64,000 nt of DNA from Acaudatibacter sp963835495 (GTDB lineage Bacteria; Pseudomonadota; Alphaproteobacteria; Caulobacterales; Caulobacteraceae): NCBI GenBank assembly GCA_963835495.1, contig CAWIFQ010000003.1:62001-126000 (forward strand). Reading direction: 5' to 3'. The number at the start of each line of letters is the position of its first letter. The first letter of the stretch is position 1. The notes below the pieces were generated by a model. The model was not told the origin of the DNA. It worked only from the letters and a program-made list of their open reading frames with translations, and did not search any database. Positions 54,974 to 63,232 of this stretch are shown here, one piece after another. The translations under genes were made by a program, and so were the position numbers.

Positions 54974-55470
54974 GCCACCTCTCCCGCGAGCTCGGCCATC
55001 AGGGCCGCGCGGCCGCGTCCGAGCCGGCTGGTCAGCGTCCCTGTCGGGATTTCCATCACCTCCGCGGCCTCGCCGTAGGACAACCCTTCCACCAGCACCA
55101 GGGCCACGGCCAGGCGCTGCTCCTCGGGCAAGCGAGCGATGGCGCGGCGCACCGCCTCGCCCTCCAGCCGCGCCTCGAGCGAGGGCGCCAGCGGGTCAGC
55201 GAGCGTCTCGGCGGCCTCGAGCGGCGCGGCTCGGCTTACCCGGCGGGATCTCGCCCGCGCCTCGTCGATCCAGGCGTTTTTCATGATCGTGAACATCCAT
55301 GCATCCAGCCTGCTCCCCGGAAGCCACTGTCCGCGCCGCGTCAGGCCGCGCTCGATCGCGGTCTGGACCAGGTCGTCGGCGTCGGCGCCCTGAGGGGTCA
55401 AGGCGCGCGCCAGCCGGCGCAGTCGCGGAAGCAGCTCGATCAGCCGCCGCTGAAAGTCATCCAAAGCCAA
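54970..55470 (-). CDS. ECF RNA polymerase sigma factor
   Basis: 166 residues with regions 2 and 4: GADADDLVQTAIERGLTRRGQW and DAWMFTIMKNAWIDEARARSRR (sigma-2), then LPEEQRLAVALVLVEGLSYGEAAEVMEIPTGTLTSRLGRGRAALM (sigma-4 HTH). It is coupled to the anti-sigma gene (ATGA). A copy of the motif GGAYGAAA-N14-CGTT on the minus strand lies just upstream, so it probably transcribes its own operon. Confidence 0.93.
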   Translation of the reverse strand: MALDDFQRRLIELLPRLRRLARALTPQGADADDLVQTAIERGLTRRGQWLPGSRLDAWMFTIMKNAWIDEARARSRRVSRAAPLEAAETLADPLAPSLEARLEGEAVRRAIARLPEEQRLAVALVLVEGLSYGEAAEVMEIPTGTLTSRLGRGRAALMAELAGEVA

Positions 55471-55485
55471 GCCTTCGGTCTCCGT

Positions 55486-55517
55486 GGATGAAACGAGCGG
55501 GCGCCTGCGTTTCGTCC
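55486..55517. promoter_or_regulatory. Divergent ECF-type promoter, near-palindromic
   Basis: + strand: GGATGAAA (55486-55493), 14 nt, CGTT (55508-55511), facing the subtilase gene. - strand: GGACGAAA (55517-55510), 14 nt, CGTT (55495-55492), facing the sigma gene. The two copies overlap as a near-palindrome. Leaders to both start codons are short (about 14-16 nt). Confidence 0.65.
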
Positions 55518-55533
55518 ATGGAAGGATTATGAG

Positions 55534-56871
55534 GTGTCCCGTGACCCTGCAATCGACGAGCGGCCGGTGAGGGGCCCGCGCTGGCGACGGGCCTGGCTCG
55601 GGGCGGCCCTGGCTGTTCTGACCGCAATACCTGCTGGCGCGCAGATCCTGCGGCCACTGGGCGGCGCCCTGGGCGGCCTGCCCAGTGTCGGTCCGGCGGT
55701 GGGGCGTACGCTCGACGACACCGCCGACGTCGTGGGCCCTACCCTCGGTCCGGGCGCGCTGCTTGCGGACCGGACCCGTCGCCTGCGCGACCTGGTCCGC
55801 AACAACGGCCGGTCGCTCGAGCTGGACGCGGCCGGCGACCCGGTCGTACGCGGAGAGGTGCTGGCGACCTCACCGACCGCGCAGGCGCTGGCCGCCGCCA
55901 GCGCGGCCGGCTTCGTGGTGCTGCGCCGAACCACCCTAGACGAACTCGATCTGCAGGCGGTGGTGCTCGCGCCCCCCGCCGGCATGTCGGCGCCCGCGGC
56001 GCTGAGCCGCTTGCGGCGCCTCGATCCGCAGGGCCAGTACGACCTTAACCAGCTGTATTTCAGGTCGGGCGCCGCGCCTGCGGGCGACGCGGGCGGCGGC
56101 CCGTCCGGCGACAGGAGCGGGGCGGGCGACGCGCGCGTCGGGCTCATCGACACGGGACTCGACGCGGGCCTCCCTGTGCTGGCCGGCGTCGCGGTGGAGC
56201 AGCGCGGCTTCGCCGTCGGCGCGCCGACTCCGGCCGCCCACGGGTTGGCGACGGCCTCGTTGATCGCCGGGAGGCTCGGGGCCTTCCATGGCGCGGCGCC
56301 GGGCGCACATCTCTACGTGGCCGACATCTATGGAACCGGTCCCACCGGGGGCTCGGCCGAGGCGCTGGTTCGCGCCCTCGCCTGGATGGCCCAGATACGC
56401 GCGCCGGTGGTCAACGTGAGCCTGGTCGGGCCACCGAACGGCCTTGTGGCGGCCGCGGTGCGGGCCCTGATCGGCAGGGGCGCGGCGATCGTCGCGGCCG
56501 TCGGCAACGACGGCCCCGCGGCGCCTCCGGCCTATCCCGCTTCCTATCCGCAGGTGATCGCCGTGACCGCGGTCGACGCGCGCGACCGGGTTCTCCCGGA
56601 AGCGGGGCGCGCGGCGCACATCGACTATGCCGCGCCGGGCGCGCAGATCAGCGCCGCCGCGCCCGGAGGGGGCCTCGCGGCGGTTCGGGGCACTTCCTTC
56701 GCCGCGCCGATCGTCGCCGGCCGGCTGGCGCTGCTGCTTCGCGCGCCCGGGCCGGCCGCCCTCGCCGGCGCCCTGGCGGCGCTCGATCGTCAGGCCAGGC
56801 CCGCCGCGGGGGGCGGGGCGGGACGTGGGGTGATCGGCGACGAACTCCGGCTCGCCCCGCCGCGGCGCTGA
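55534..56871 (+). CDS. Secreted S8 (subtilisin) family serine peptidase
   Basis: 445 residues from GTG 55534, with AAGGA 7 nt upstream. Signal peptide: basic start, then WLGAALAVLTAIPAGAQ. The mature N-terminus (ILRPLGGALGGLPSVGP) is Gly/Pro rich. The catalytic triad is Asp206 (VGLIDTGLD), His236 (AAHGLATASLI) and Ser388 (RGTSFAAPIVAGR), with oxyanion Asn325 (AVGNDGP). All are intact. It is divergent from the ECF sigma operon and its own promoter copy lies in the shared palindrome. Substrates are unknown; the Gly/Ala-rich protein downstream or the anti-sigma periplasmic domain are candidates. Confidence 0.9.
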   Translation: MSRDPAIDERPVRGPRWRRAWLGAALAVLTAIPAGAQILRPLGGALGGLPSVGPAVGRTLDDTADVVGPTLGPGALLADRTRRLRDLVRNNGRSLELDAAGDPVVRGEVLATSPTAQALAAASAAGFVVLRRTTLDELDLQAVVLAPPAGMSAPAALSRLRRLDPQGQYDLNQLYFRSGAAPAGDAGGGPSGDRSGAGDARVGLIDTGLDAGLPVLAGVAVEQRGFAVGAPTPAAHGLATASLIAGRLGAFHGAAPGAHLYVADIYGTGPTGGSAEALVRALAWMAQIRAPVVNVSLVGPPNGLVAAAVRALIGRGAAIVAAVGNDGPAAPPAYPASYPQVIAVTAVDARDRVLPEAGRAAHIDYAAPGAQISAAAPGGGLAAVRGTSFAAPIVAGRLALLLRAPGPAALAGALAALDRQARPAAGGGAGRGVIGDELRLAPPRR

Positions 56872-56905
56872 AACGGCCCTCTGGCGAAGCGGCCGACCGC
56901 TCCAG

Positions 56906-56931
56906 GGATGAAATCGGACCGCCCGGTCGTT
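56906..56931 (+). promoter_or_regulatory. Third copy of the ECF-type promoter motif
   Basis: GGATGAAA (56906-56913), 14 nt, CGTT (56928-56931), with the same spacing as both copies near 55.5 kb. It lies 55 bp before ATG 56986, with a leader containing a ribosome site. The gene downstream is the Gly/Ala-rich secreted protein. Confidence 0.6.
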
Positions 56932-56985
56932 CGACGGGATGAGGGCCGCCGCTTCGGCGCCTTCGTTCATCAACGGAGTTGCGAC

Positions 56986-57516
56986 ATGAGCAAGACTTCA
57001 CTCCTTCTGATCGTGACGGCGGCGGGCGCGCTGGCGCTCGGCGGCGCGGCGGACGCCCAGCTGCTCGGCGGCGGGGGCGGCGGTGGCCTGGTCGGCGGCC
57101 TGGGCGGCACATTGGGTGGTCTCGGCGGCGTCGCCGGTTCGCTCGGCGGGAGCCTGAACGGCCAGGGCACGGTCAATCCGGACGCCTCGGGCGTCACCGA
57201 TGCGGCCAGCGGCGCGACCCAGACGGCGCGCACGAAGGCGGGCGGCGCCGCAGGCCGGGCCCGGCGCGGCGCCAGCGGCGCGGCCTCGACGGCCAGCCAG
57301 ACGGCCGCGAACAGCGCCGGTGCGGCGCAGCGTGACGCCAGCGCCGCTGTTTCGAACACCCAGGCCTCGGCCAACGGCGCTTCGGGCGGTTCCGCCGGTG
57401 TGACCGGCGCCGGCCACGGCGCCAACGCCGCGGCGAGCGGCTCCGGCGGCGCTGCCGCTGGATCGGCGGGCGCTAGCGGCGGACTGAACCTCGGCCTGAA
57501 CGCCTCCGCCAACTGA
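56986..57516 (+). CDS. Gly/Ala-rich secreted protein, unknown function
   Basis: 176 residues. Signal peptide (MSKTSLLLIVTAAGALALGGAADAQ) ends in ADAQ. The mature part starts LLGGGGGGGLVGGLGGTLGGLGG, then an Ala/Ser/Thr-rich region of low complexity that has no aromatic residue. No domain is recognised. ATG 56986 with GGAG upstream is chosen; an in-frame ATG at 56908 lies inside the promoter motif. It is downstream of the subtilase gene on the same strand and behind a copy of the ECF motif, so it is likely co-regulated. Confidence 0.78.
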   Translation: MSKTSLLLIVTAAGALALGGAADAQLLGGGGGGGLVGGLGGTLGGLGGVAGSLGGSLNGQGTVNPDASGVTDAASGATQTARTKAGGAAGRARRGASGAASTASQTAANSAGAAQRDASAAVSNTQASANGASGGSAGVTGAGHGANAAASGSGGAAAGSAGASGGLNLGLNASAN

Positions 57517-57624
57517 CGCGGCGTCCTGGCGGCGATCGCCCCGCCTGTGGTTTTCTACAACGTCGAGCCGCAGGCGGGAGCCGAGCACCGCGGCCTGGCT
57601 AGGGCTCCCACCTCGGCCGCCGCG

Positions 57625-58419
57625 TCACGCCTGCGCCGGGCTCAGCGAACGGAGCGTCGCGTCGCCGAGCGAGGAGCCGCCGTCGACATCGAGGATCGCG
57701 CCGGTGATGTAGGAGGCGGACGGGCTGGAGAGGAAGACGGCGCACTCGGCCACCTCCTCGATCCGGCCCCAGCGCTTCAGCGCGATGCGCTCCTGGCGTC
57801 CGCCGTCGGCCGGCGCGCCGGGGGCCAGGCGGCTCATCCCTTCGGTGCCGGCGATCGGGCCAGGCGAGATGGCGTTGACGCGGATGTCGGGGCCCCATTC
57901 CAGCGCCAGCACCCGGACCGCCTGGTTGATGCCGGCCTTCGCGGCGCAGGCGTGGATCTGCATCGTCGAGGCGTTCACCGCCTGGGGCGCGGTGATGGCG
58001 ATCAGCGAGGCGCCGGGCGTCCGCAGCAGGTCGTGGCAGGCGCGGAAGACGTTGAAGGTGCCGTTCAAATCGATATCGACCACGGTGCGAAAGGCGTTCG
58101 CCGACATGCCGATCGCCGGGGCCAGGAAGTTGCCGGCCGCGCCGGAGACGACGATGTCCAGCTTGCCGAATTCGGAAGCCACGTGTTCGAGCGCCCCGCG
58201 GATGGCGCCGTAGTCGCGCACGTCGGCCGAGAGCCCGATCGCGTCCTTGCCGATCTGCGCCGCGGCGTTCGTCGCCTTCTCCGGATTGCGCCCGACCACG
58301 GCGACCCGCGCGCCCAGCTCGGCGAGGCGCTTGGCGATGCCCAGGTTGATGCCGCTGGTGCCGCCGGCGACGAAAGCCGTCTTGCCGGCCAGGAGGCCGT
58401 CCTTGAATGCGCTGGTCAT
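57625..58419 (-). CDS. Short-chain dehydrogenase, 2,4-dienoyl-CoA reductase-like
   Basis: 264 residues. NADP-binding GGTSGINLGIAKRLAELGARVAVVGRNPEK, then VSGAAGNFLAPA and NAISPGPIAGTEGMSRL. The usual YxxxK is replaced by a stretch MQIHACAAKAGI, with His and Lys. That is the pattern of peroxisomal-type 2,4-dienoyl-CoA reductases (DECR2), which use a different catalytic set. The start ATG 58419 is preferred to 58485 (adds MVLKTCPGEAECG...). Likely role in degradation of unsaturated fatty acids. Confidence 0.83.
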   Translation of the reverse strand: MTSAFKDGLLAGKTAFVAGGTSGINLGIAKRLAELGARVAVVGRNPEKATNAAAQIGKDAIGLSADVRDYGAIRGALEHVASEFGKLDIVVSGAAGNFLAPAIGMSANAFRTVVDIDLNGTFNVFRACHDLLRTPGASLIAITAPQAVNASTMQIHACAAKAGINQAVRVLALEWGPDIRVNAISPGPIAGTEGMSRLAPGAPADGGRQERIALKRWGRIEEVAECAVFLSSPSASYITGAILDVDGGSSLGDATLRSLSPAQA

Positions 58420-58585
58420 GGCTCGGTTGGCTCCATCGGACGGCCTGCCGCACTCGGCTTCGCCGGGGCAGGTCTTCAGCACCAAGGTCTTATCGACGCG
58501 AACGGCAGGCGGCCAGTGGGTTGGCGCTTCCCTTCCGCGAGGGCCGTGGCGCTCTAAGGCTTAGAACACCCAGGAGGACGCCCCG

Positions 58586-59617
58586 CTGAGCCTCGACCCC
58601 AAGATCCGCGCCGGCCTGACCCTGCCGGCGATCTGCGCGCCGATGTTCCTGGTCACCGGGCCGGCGCTGGTGCGCGAAGCCTGCAAAGCTGGCGTGATCG
58701 GCGGCCTGCCGCGCCAGAACGCCCGCAGCCTGGAGGAGTTCGAGGCCTGGCTGGCGGAGATCACCCAGGCGCTGGCCGCGCACCGTGAGGCGCATCCGGC
58801 CGCGCGCATCGCGCCTATCGCCGTCAACTACCCAACGCGCATGGCGCCGGACGACCTGGCCGCCAACATGGCCTTGTGCGCCAAGTACGGCGTCGAGATC
58901 ATCATCAGCGTCGGCGGCGACCCGACCGAGCTGGTGCAGCGGGTGCACGGCTTCGGCGGCAAGGTGTTCCACGACGTCACCAGCCTGCGCTTCGCCGAGA
59001 AGGCGATCGCGGCGGGCGCGGACGGGCTCAACTGCATCGGCGCCGGCGGCGGCGGGCACTCGGGGACCATCAGCCACCTGGCGCTGATCCCGCGGCTGCG
59101 GGCGATCTACGACGGCACGCTGGTGATGGCCGGCGCGGTCTCCACCGGCGCGGTCATCCGCGCGGCCGAGGTGCTGGGCGCCGATCTGGCCTACCTGGGC
59201 ACCCGCTTCATCGCCACCCAGGAGGCCGACGCGCCGGACGAGTACAAGCAGCTGCTGGTCAGCCAGACCTCGACCGACCTCAGCTACACCGGCGACATCG
59301 CCGGCGTGCCGGCCAACTGGATGATCGAGAGCATCCGTCGCGTTGGCCTGGACCCGGAAAACCTGCCCAAGCCGCTGGGGCGCGGCATGCGCCACGACCA
59401 CCTGCCGGAGGGCGTCACCCCCTGGCGCAACCTCTGGAGCGCCGGCCAGGGCATCGACCTGATCGACGACATCCCCACGGTGGCCGAACTGGTCCGCCGC
59501 CTGCGCGCCGAATACGTCGCCGCCTGCGAGACACCGAGCCTGATCGACGCCGCCCGCCTGGCCAACCAGGCGCTGGAGGCGGCGGGTCCTTCTGGCCGCG
59601 GGCAGGCCGTCCTATAG
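58586..59617 (+). CDS. Nitronate monooxygenase-like flavoprotein (probable CTG start)
   Basis: FMN-dependent TIM-barrel enzyme, 343 residues from CTG 58586. Visible: LTLPAICAPMFLVTGPALVREACKAGVIGGLPRQNARS, GADGLNCIGAGGGGHSG (phosphate-binding) and GAVSTGAVIRAAEVLGADLAYLGTRFIATQEA. The first ATG in frame, 58643, lies inside the conserved N-terminal strand. An AGGAGG site is 8 nt before CTG, which favours that codon. The paired short-chain dehydrogenase gene is 55 bp downstream. Confidence 0.86.
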   Translation: MSLDPKIRAGLTLPAICAPMFLVTGPALVREACKAGVIGGLPRQNARSLEEFEAWLAEITQALAAHREAHPAARIAPIAVNYPTRMAPDDLAANMALCAKYGVEIIISVGGDPTELVQRVHGFGGKVFHDVTSLRFAEKAIAAGADGLNCIGAGGGGHSGTISHLALIPRLRAIYDGTLVMAGAVSTGAVIRAAEVLGADLAYLGTRFIATQEADAPDEYKQLLVSQTSTDLSYTGDIAGVPANWMIESIRRVGLDPENLPKPLGRGMRHDHLPEGVTPWRNLWSAGQGIDLIDDIPTVAELVRRLRAEYVAACETPSLIDAARLANQALEAAGPSGRGQAVL

Positions 59618-59672
59618 GTCGGGAAACCGGCGTTTCAGCCGCACGGCGGCGCTCAAGACAAGAGGAAGACGC

Positions 59673-60528
59673 ATGAAGGATCTGGTTGGCAAGACCGCGT
59701 TCATCACCGGCGCGGCGTCAGGCATCGGCCTCGGCGTCGCCACGCGGCTGGCGCAGGCCGGGGTCAAGGTGATGATGTGCGACATCGAACGGCAGGCGCT
59801 GGACAAGGCCGTGGCCGAGCTGAAGCGCACCAACGCCGATGTCGACGCCGTGGTGGCCGATGTCTCGCTGAAGTCGGAACTGCAGGCGGCGGCCGAGGCC
59901 ACGCTGGCGAAGTACGGCGAGGTCCACATCGTGCACAACAACGCGGGCGTCACCGGCGGCGGCGGCTACGGCGCCTGGACCGACGCCGGTTGGAGCTGGA
60001 CCATCGGCGTCAACCTGATGGCGGTGATCTGGGGTGTCGAGATCTTCGGGCCGCTGATCGAACGTCACGGCCAGGGCGGCCACATCGTCAACACCGCCTC
60101 GATCGCCGGGCTGATCTCGGGCAGCGGCAACGCCTACAACGTGACCAAGTACGGCGTCGTCGCGCTGTCGGAAGGCCTGCGCGTCGAGCTGGCGCCGCGG
60201 GGCATCGGCGTCTCGGTGCTCTGCCCTGGCTTCATTCGCACCCAGATCGTCGAACTCGGTCCGCAACCTGCCTGAGCGGTTCGCCGGCGCCCTGCCCGAT
60301 CGGCCCGAGGCGGGGCAGGCGGCGATCGAAACGTGGCTCGGCAACGTCCGCCAGCGCATCGCCGGCGGCATCGACCCGCTCTACGTCGGCGAGCTGGTGC
60401 GGGAGGGGATCGAGGGCGACTGGCCCTACATCTTCACCGACAACGAGTTCGAGCCGGCCATCGCGGCGCGCTTCGACGGGATCAAGGCCGGCTTCGACCG
60501 GATCCGCGGGCGCACGCCATCGCACTGA
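59673..60528 (+). CDS. SDR family oxidoreductase (frameshifted near C-terminus)
   Basis: Short-chain dehydrogenase of classical type. NAD(P) motif TGAASGIGLGVATRLAQAG, VHNNAGVTGGGGYGAWTDAGW, the catalytic Ser in NTASIAGLISGSGNAYNVTKYGVVALSEGLR (YNVTK), and VLCPGFIRTQIVE. The C-terminal region (LPERFAGALPDRPEAGQAA, WPYIFTDNEFEPAIAARFDGI) is in another frame. They join at 60255-60263 (GAACTCGGTCC) with one extra base. The joined product is about 284 residues. All catalytic residues are intact, so only the tail is affected. Confidence 0.86.
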
Positions 60529-60578
60529 ATTGCCGTCGACGAGATCAAGCTCGCTCAGGAGCAGGCGAATCCTCAGGT

Positions 60579-60684
60579 CACGTCATTGCCGAGCCGGAGC
60601 GCGAAGCGCGAAGTGTCGGCAACCGAGCCGGGCGCGGTAGCTAGTTGTGTCGAGGATGGCCGAGCACCAGCTCGGCCATGACAT
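60579..60684. repeat. Intergenic inverted repeat, family R3, copy 3
   Basis: Ends CACGTCATTGCC / GGCCATGACAT with internal GGAGCGCGAAGCGCGAAG. Convergent genes flank it; a terminator role is possible. Confidence 0.75.
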
Positions 60685-60724
60685 CGGGGGTGACGCCCTT
60701 ACCGATGAGCCTCAAGCGCGTCGC

Positions 60725-61945
60725 CTAGGCCGCGTCCAGCGCCCGTTCGATGTCGCGCGTCAGGTCGCCGGCGCCTTCCAGCCCCACGTTCAGCCGCACC
60801 CAGCCGGGGGTGAGGCCGATTTCGAGGCGCGCTTCCTCGGTCATCGAGCGGTGGGTGGTGGTGGTCGGGTGGGTGGCCATCGAGCGGGCGTCGCCGAGGT
60901 TGTTGGAGATGTCGACGACCTGCAGCGCGTTGAGGAAGTTGAACGCCGCGGCCTGGGTCCCGAGATCGAAGGCGATCAGGTTGCCGCCGCCGATCATCTC
61001 GTTGCCGCCGCCGGTGAGCTGGCGCCGCGCGACCTCGTGCTGCGGGTGGTCGGTCCGGCCGGGATAGCGCGCGCGCTTCACCTTGCGGTGCGCGGCGATG
61101 CGGTCGGCCAGGCTCGCCGCGGTGGCGCTCTGGGCGCGGACCCGAAGGTCCAGCGTGGTCAGGCCGTTCAGCAGCACCCAGGCGTTGAAGGGCGAGAGGG
61201 CAGGGCCGGTGTGACGGATGAAGTCGCGATAGCTGTCGTCGAGCAGCTTGGCGTCGCCCAGGATCGCACCGCCCAGCACCCGACCCTGGCCGTCGATGTG
61301 CTTGGTGGCCGAGTAGATCACGATGTCGGCGCCGAGCAGCAGCGGCTTCTGGAAGATCGGGGTGGCGAAGACGTTGTCGACCAGCACCTTGGCGCCGACC
61401 TCGCGGGCCATCGCCGCCACCGCGGCGATGTCGGTGATTTCCAGCAGCGGGTTGGCCGGGCTCTCGATGAACACGACCTTGGTGTTGGGCCGGATCGCCG
61501 CTTTCCAGGCCGCCGTATCGGATGCGTCGACGAAGGTGGTCTCGACGCCGAAGCGCGGGCCCCAGTTGGTGAGGATCCAGCGGCAGGAACCGAACAGCGC
61601 CTTGCCGGCCACCACATGGTCGCCCGCCCGCAGCAGCCCGGTCAGCGCCAGATGCACCGCCGCCATGCCCGACGCCGTGGCCCGGCAGGCCTCGGCGCCC
61701 TCGACCAGCGCCAGGCGGTTCTCGAACATCTGCACCGTGGGATTGCCGTAGCGGGTGTAGATGAAACCGGGATCGTTGCCGGCGAAGCGGGCGTCGGCGC
61801 TCTCGGCCGTCTCGTAGACGAAGCTCTGGGTCAGATAGAGCGCCTCGGCGATCTCCCCGTGTTGCGAGCGCATGGTGCCGCCGCGAACCAGGCGCGTGGG
61901 GATCTCCCATTCCTTGGGATCACCGGCTTTCGGATCGTCGGTCAT
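60725..61945 (-). CDS. metZ: O-succinylhomoserine sulfhydrylase
   Basis: PLP enzyme that makes homocysteine from O-succinylhomoserine and sulfide; 406 residues. Visible: PTRLVRGGTMRSQHGEIAEALYLTQSFVY, RYGNPTVQMFENRLALVEGAEACRATASGMAAVHLAL, VDNVFATPIFQKPLLLGADIVIYSATKHIDGQGR (PLP Lys in SATKHIDGQ) and THRSMTEEARLEIGLTPGWVRLNVGLE. The start ATG 61945 (MTDDPKAGDPKEWEIPT) is preferred to longer extensions that run into the upstream repeat. No SAM-II riboswitch consensus was found in the upstream 150 bp. Confidence 0.92.
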   Translation of the reverse strand: MTDDPKAGDPKEWEIPTRLVRGGTMRSQHGEIAEALYLTQSFVYETAESADARFAGNDPGFIYTRYGNPTVQMFENRLALVEGAEACRATASGMAAVHLALTGLLRAGDHVVAGKALFGSCRWILTNWGPRFGVETTFVDASDTAAWKAAIRPNTKVVFIESPANPLLEITDIAAVAAMAREVGAKVLVDNVFATPIFQKPLLLGADIVIYSATKHIDGQGRVLGGAILGDAKLLDDSYRDFIRHTGPALSPFNAWVLLNGLTTLDLRVRAQSATAASLADRIAAHRKVKRARYPGRTDHPQHEVARRQLTGGGNEMIGGGNLIAFDLGTQAAAFNFLNALQVVDISNNLGDARSMATHPTTTTHRSMTEEARLEIGLTPGWVRLNVGLEGAGDLTRDIERALDAA

Positions 61946-62004
61946 GGCTGCCTCCTCGGCGGGAGGGCGGCATAGACCCCGGCTTGGCGCCGGGGTCAAG
62001 AAGA

Positions 62005-62160
62005 TGAACCGCGGAGATCGCGGAGATACGCGGAGCGGCCGGCGCGTTCGACACGACTTCCCCGCGAGAGCGGAGCCAAGCTCCTGATTCCCGCTCTCGC
62101 GGGTCTGATCACGGCGTAGCGCGGTAGCTCCGCGTATCTCCGCGATCTCCGCGGTCAAAC
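62005..62160. repeat. Intergenic inverted repeat, family R9
   Basis: Arms contain GAACCGCGGAGATCGCGGAG and CTCCGCGATCTCCGCGG. A second palindrome CTCTCGCGGGTCT lies inside. Between metZ and dcd, which are divergent. Confidence 0.8.
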
Positions 62161-62216
62161 CTTCTTGCCTTGCCAGACTCGGGGTCGTCCGCGATGGGTG
62201 TCGCGAAATGCGCGCC

Positions 62217-63227
62217 ATGTCCAAGCCCGGCATCCTGCCCTGCCAGTCGATCGAGGCGCTGGTCGCCAATGGCGCGATCACGGCCGAGCTTCCGTTCCTG
62301 GCCGACCAGGTGCAGCCGGCCAGCCTCGACCTGCGGCTTGGCGCGCGGGCCTGGCGGGTCAGGGCCTCGTTCCTGCCCGGCCTCGGCCGCAAGGTCGCCG
62401 ACCGCATCGCCGACGTCGCCATGCACGAACTCGACCTCACCGCCGGCGCGGTGCTGGAGCGCGGCTGCGTCTACATCGCCCAGGTGGCCGAGCGGCTGAA
62501 GCTGCCCCCCGACGTCTCGGCCCGCGCCAATCCGAAGAGCTCGACCGGCCGGGTCGACGTGTTCGTGCGGGCGCTGACCGACCACGGCCCGGCCTTCGAC
62601 GACATCGCCGAAGGCTACGCCGGGCCGCTCTACATCGAGATCGCGCCGCAGACCTTCTCGGTGCTGGTGCGCGCCGGCACCCGGCTGAACCAGCTGCGGC
62701 TCAAGCGCGGCGAGCCGCAGACGCTGTCGGTGCGCAGCGTCGGCGTCGACCTTAGCCCCGGCCTGGCCGGATTCCGCGCCCGCCGCCACGCCGGGGTGGT
62801 CGACCTCGACCGCGAGGACGGCCACGATCCGCGCGACTTCTGGGAGCCGCTGGAGCCGCGCCGCGGCGAGCTGCTGCTCGACCCCGGCGAGTTCTACATC
62901 CTGGCGTCGAAGGAGGCGGTCGAGATCCCGCCGCTGGAGGCGGCCGAGATGACCCCGATCGACCCGGCGGTCGGCGAGTTCCGCGTCCACTACGCCGGCT
63001 TCTTCGACCCCGGTTTCGGCACCGCCGAGACCGACAGCGTCGGCGCCCGCGGGGTGCTGGAAGTGCGCAGCCACGAGACCCCGTTCCTGCTGGAGGACGG
63101 CCAGATCGTCGCCCGCCTGGTCTACCAGCCGCTCACCGAGCGTCCGTCACGGCTGTACGGCGAGAACGGCTCGCATTACCAGCGCCAGGGGCTGAAGCTC
63201 TCCAAGCACTTCAGGGCGTGGGGCTAG
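62217..63227 (+). CDS. dcd: dCTP deaminase, long alphaproteobacterial form
   Basis: 336 residues, about twice the length of the classical dCTP deaminase, with two related halves. Visible: LADQVQPASLDLRLGARAWRVRA, ARANPKSSTGRVDVFVRALTDHG (family core), PLYIEIAPQTFSVLVRAGTRLNQLRL, and a repeat-like second block LLLDPGEFYILASKEAVEIPP with GFFDPGFG. Makes dUTP (or dUMP) from dCTP. Start ATG 62217 (MSKPGILPCQ); ATG 62208 also possible. Cytoplasmic. Confidence 0.9.
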   Translation: MSKPGILPCQSIEALVANGAITAELPFLADQVQPASLDLRLGARAWRVRASFLPGLGRKVADRIADVAMHELDLTAGAVLERGCVYIAQVAERLKLPPDVSARANPKSSTGRVDVFVRALTDHGPAFDDIAEGYAGPLYIEIAPQTFSVLVRAGTRLNQLRLKRGEPQTLSVRSVGVDLSPGLAGFRARRHAGVVDLDREDGHDPRDFWEPLEPRRGELLLDPGEFYILASKEAVEIPPLEAAEMTPIDPAVGEFRVHYAGFFDPGFGTAETDSVGARGVLEVRSHETPFLLEDGQIVARLVYQPLTERPSRLYGENGSHYQRQGLKLSKHFRAWG

Positions 63228-63232
63228 GGCGC

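Noticed and set aside
61946..62100. SAM-II riboswitch upstream of metZ
   Set aside because: The conserved pseudoknot consensus was not found; only a GACCCCGG-type hairpin and the R9 repeat are present.
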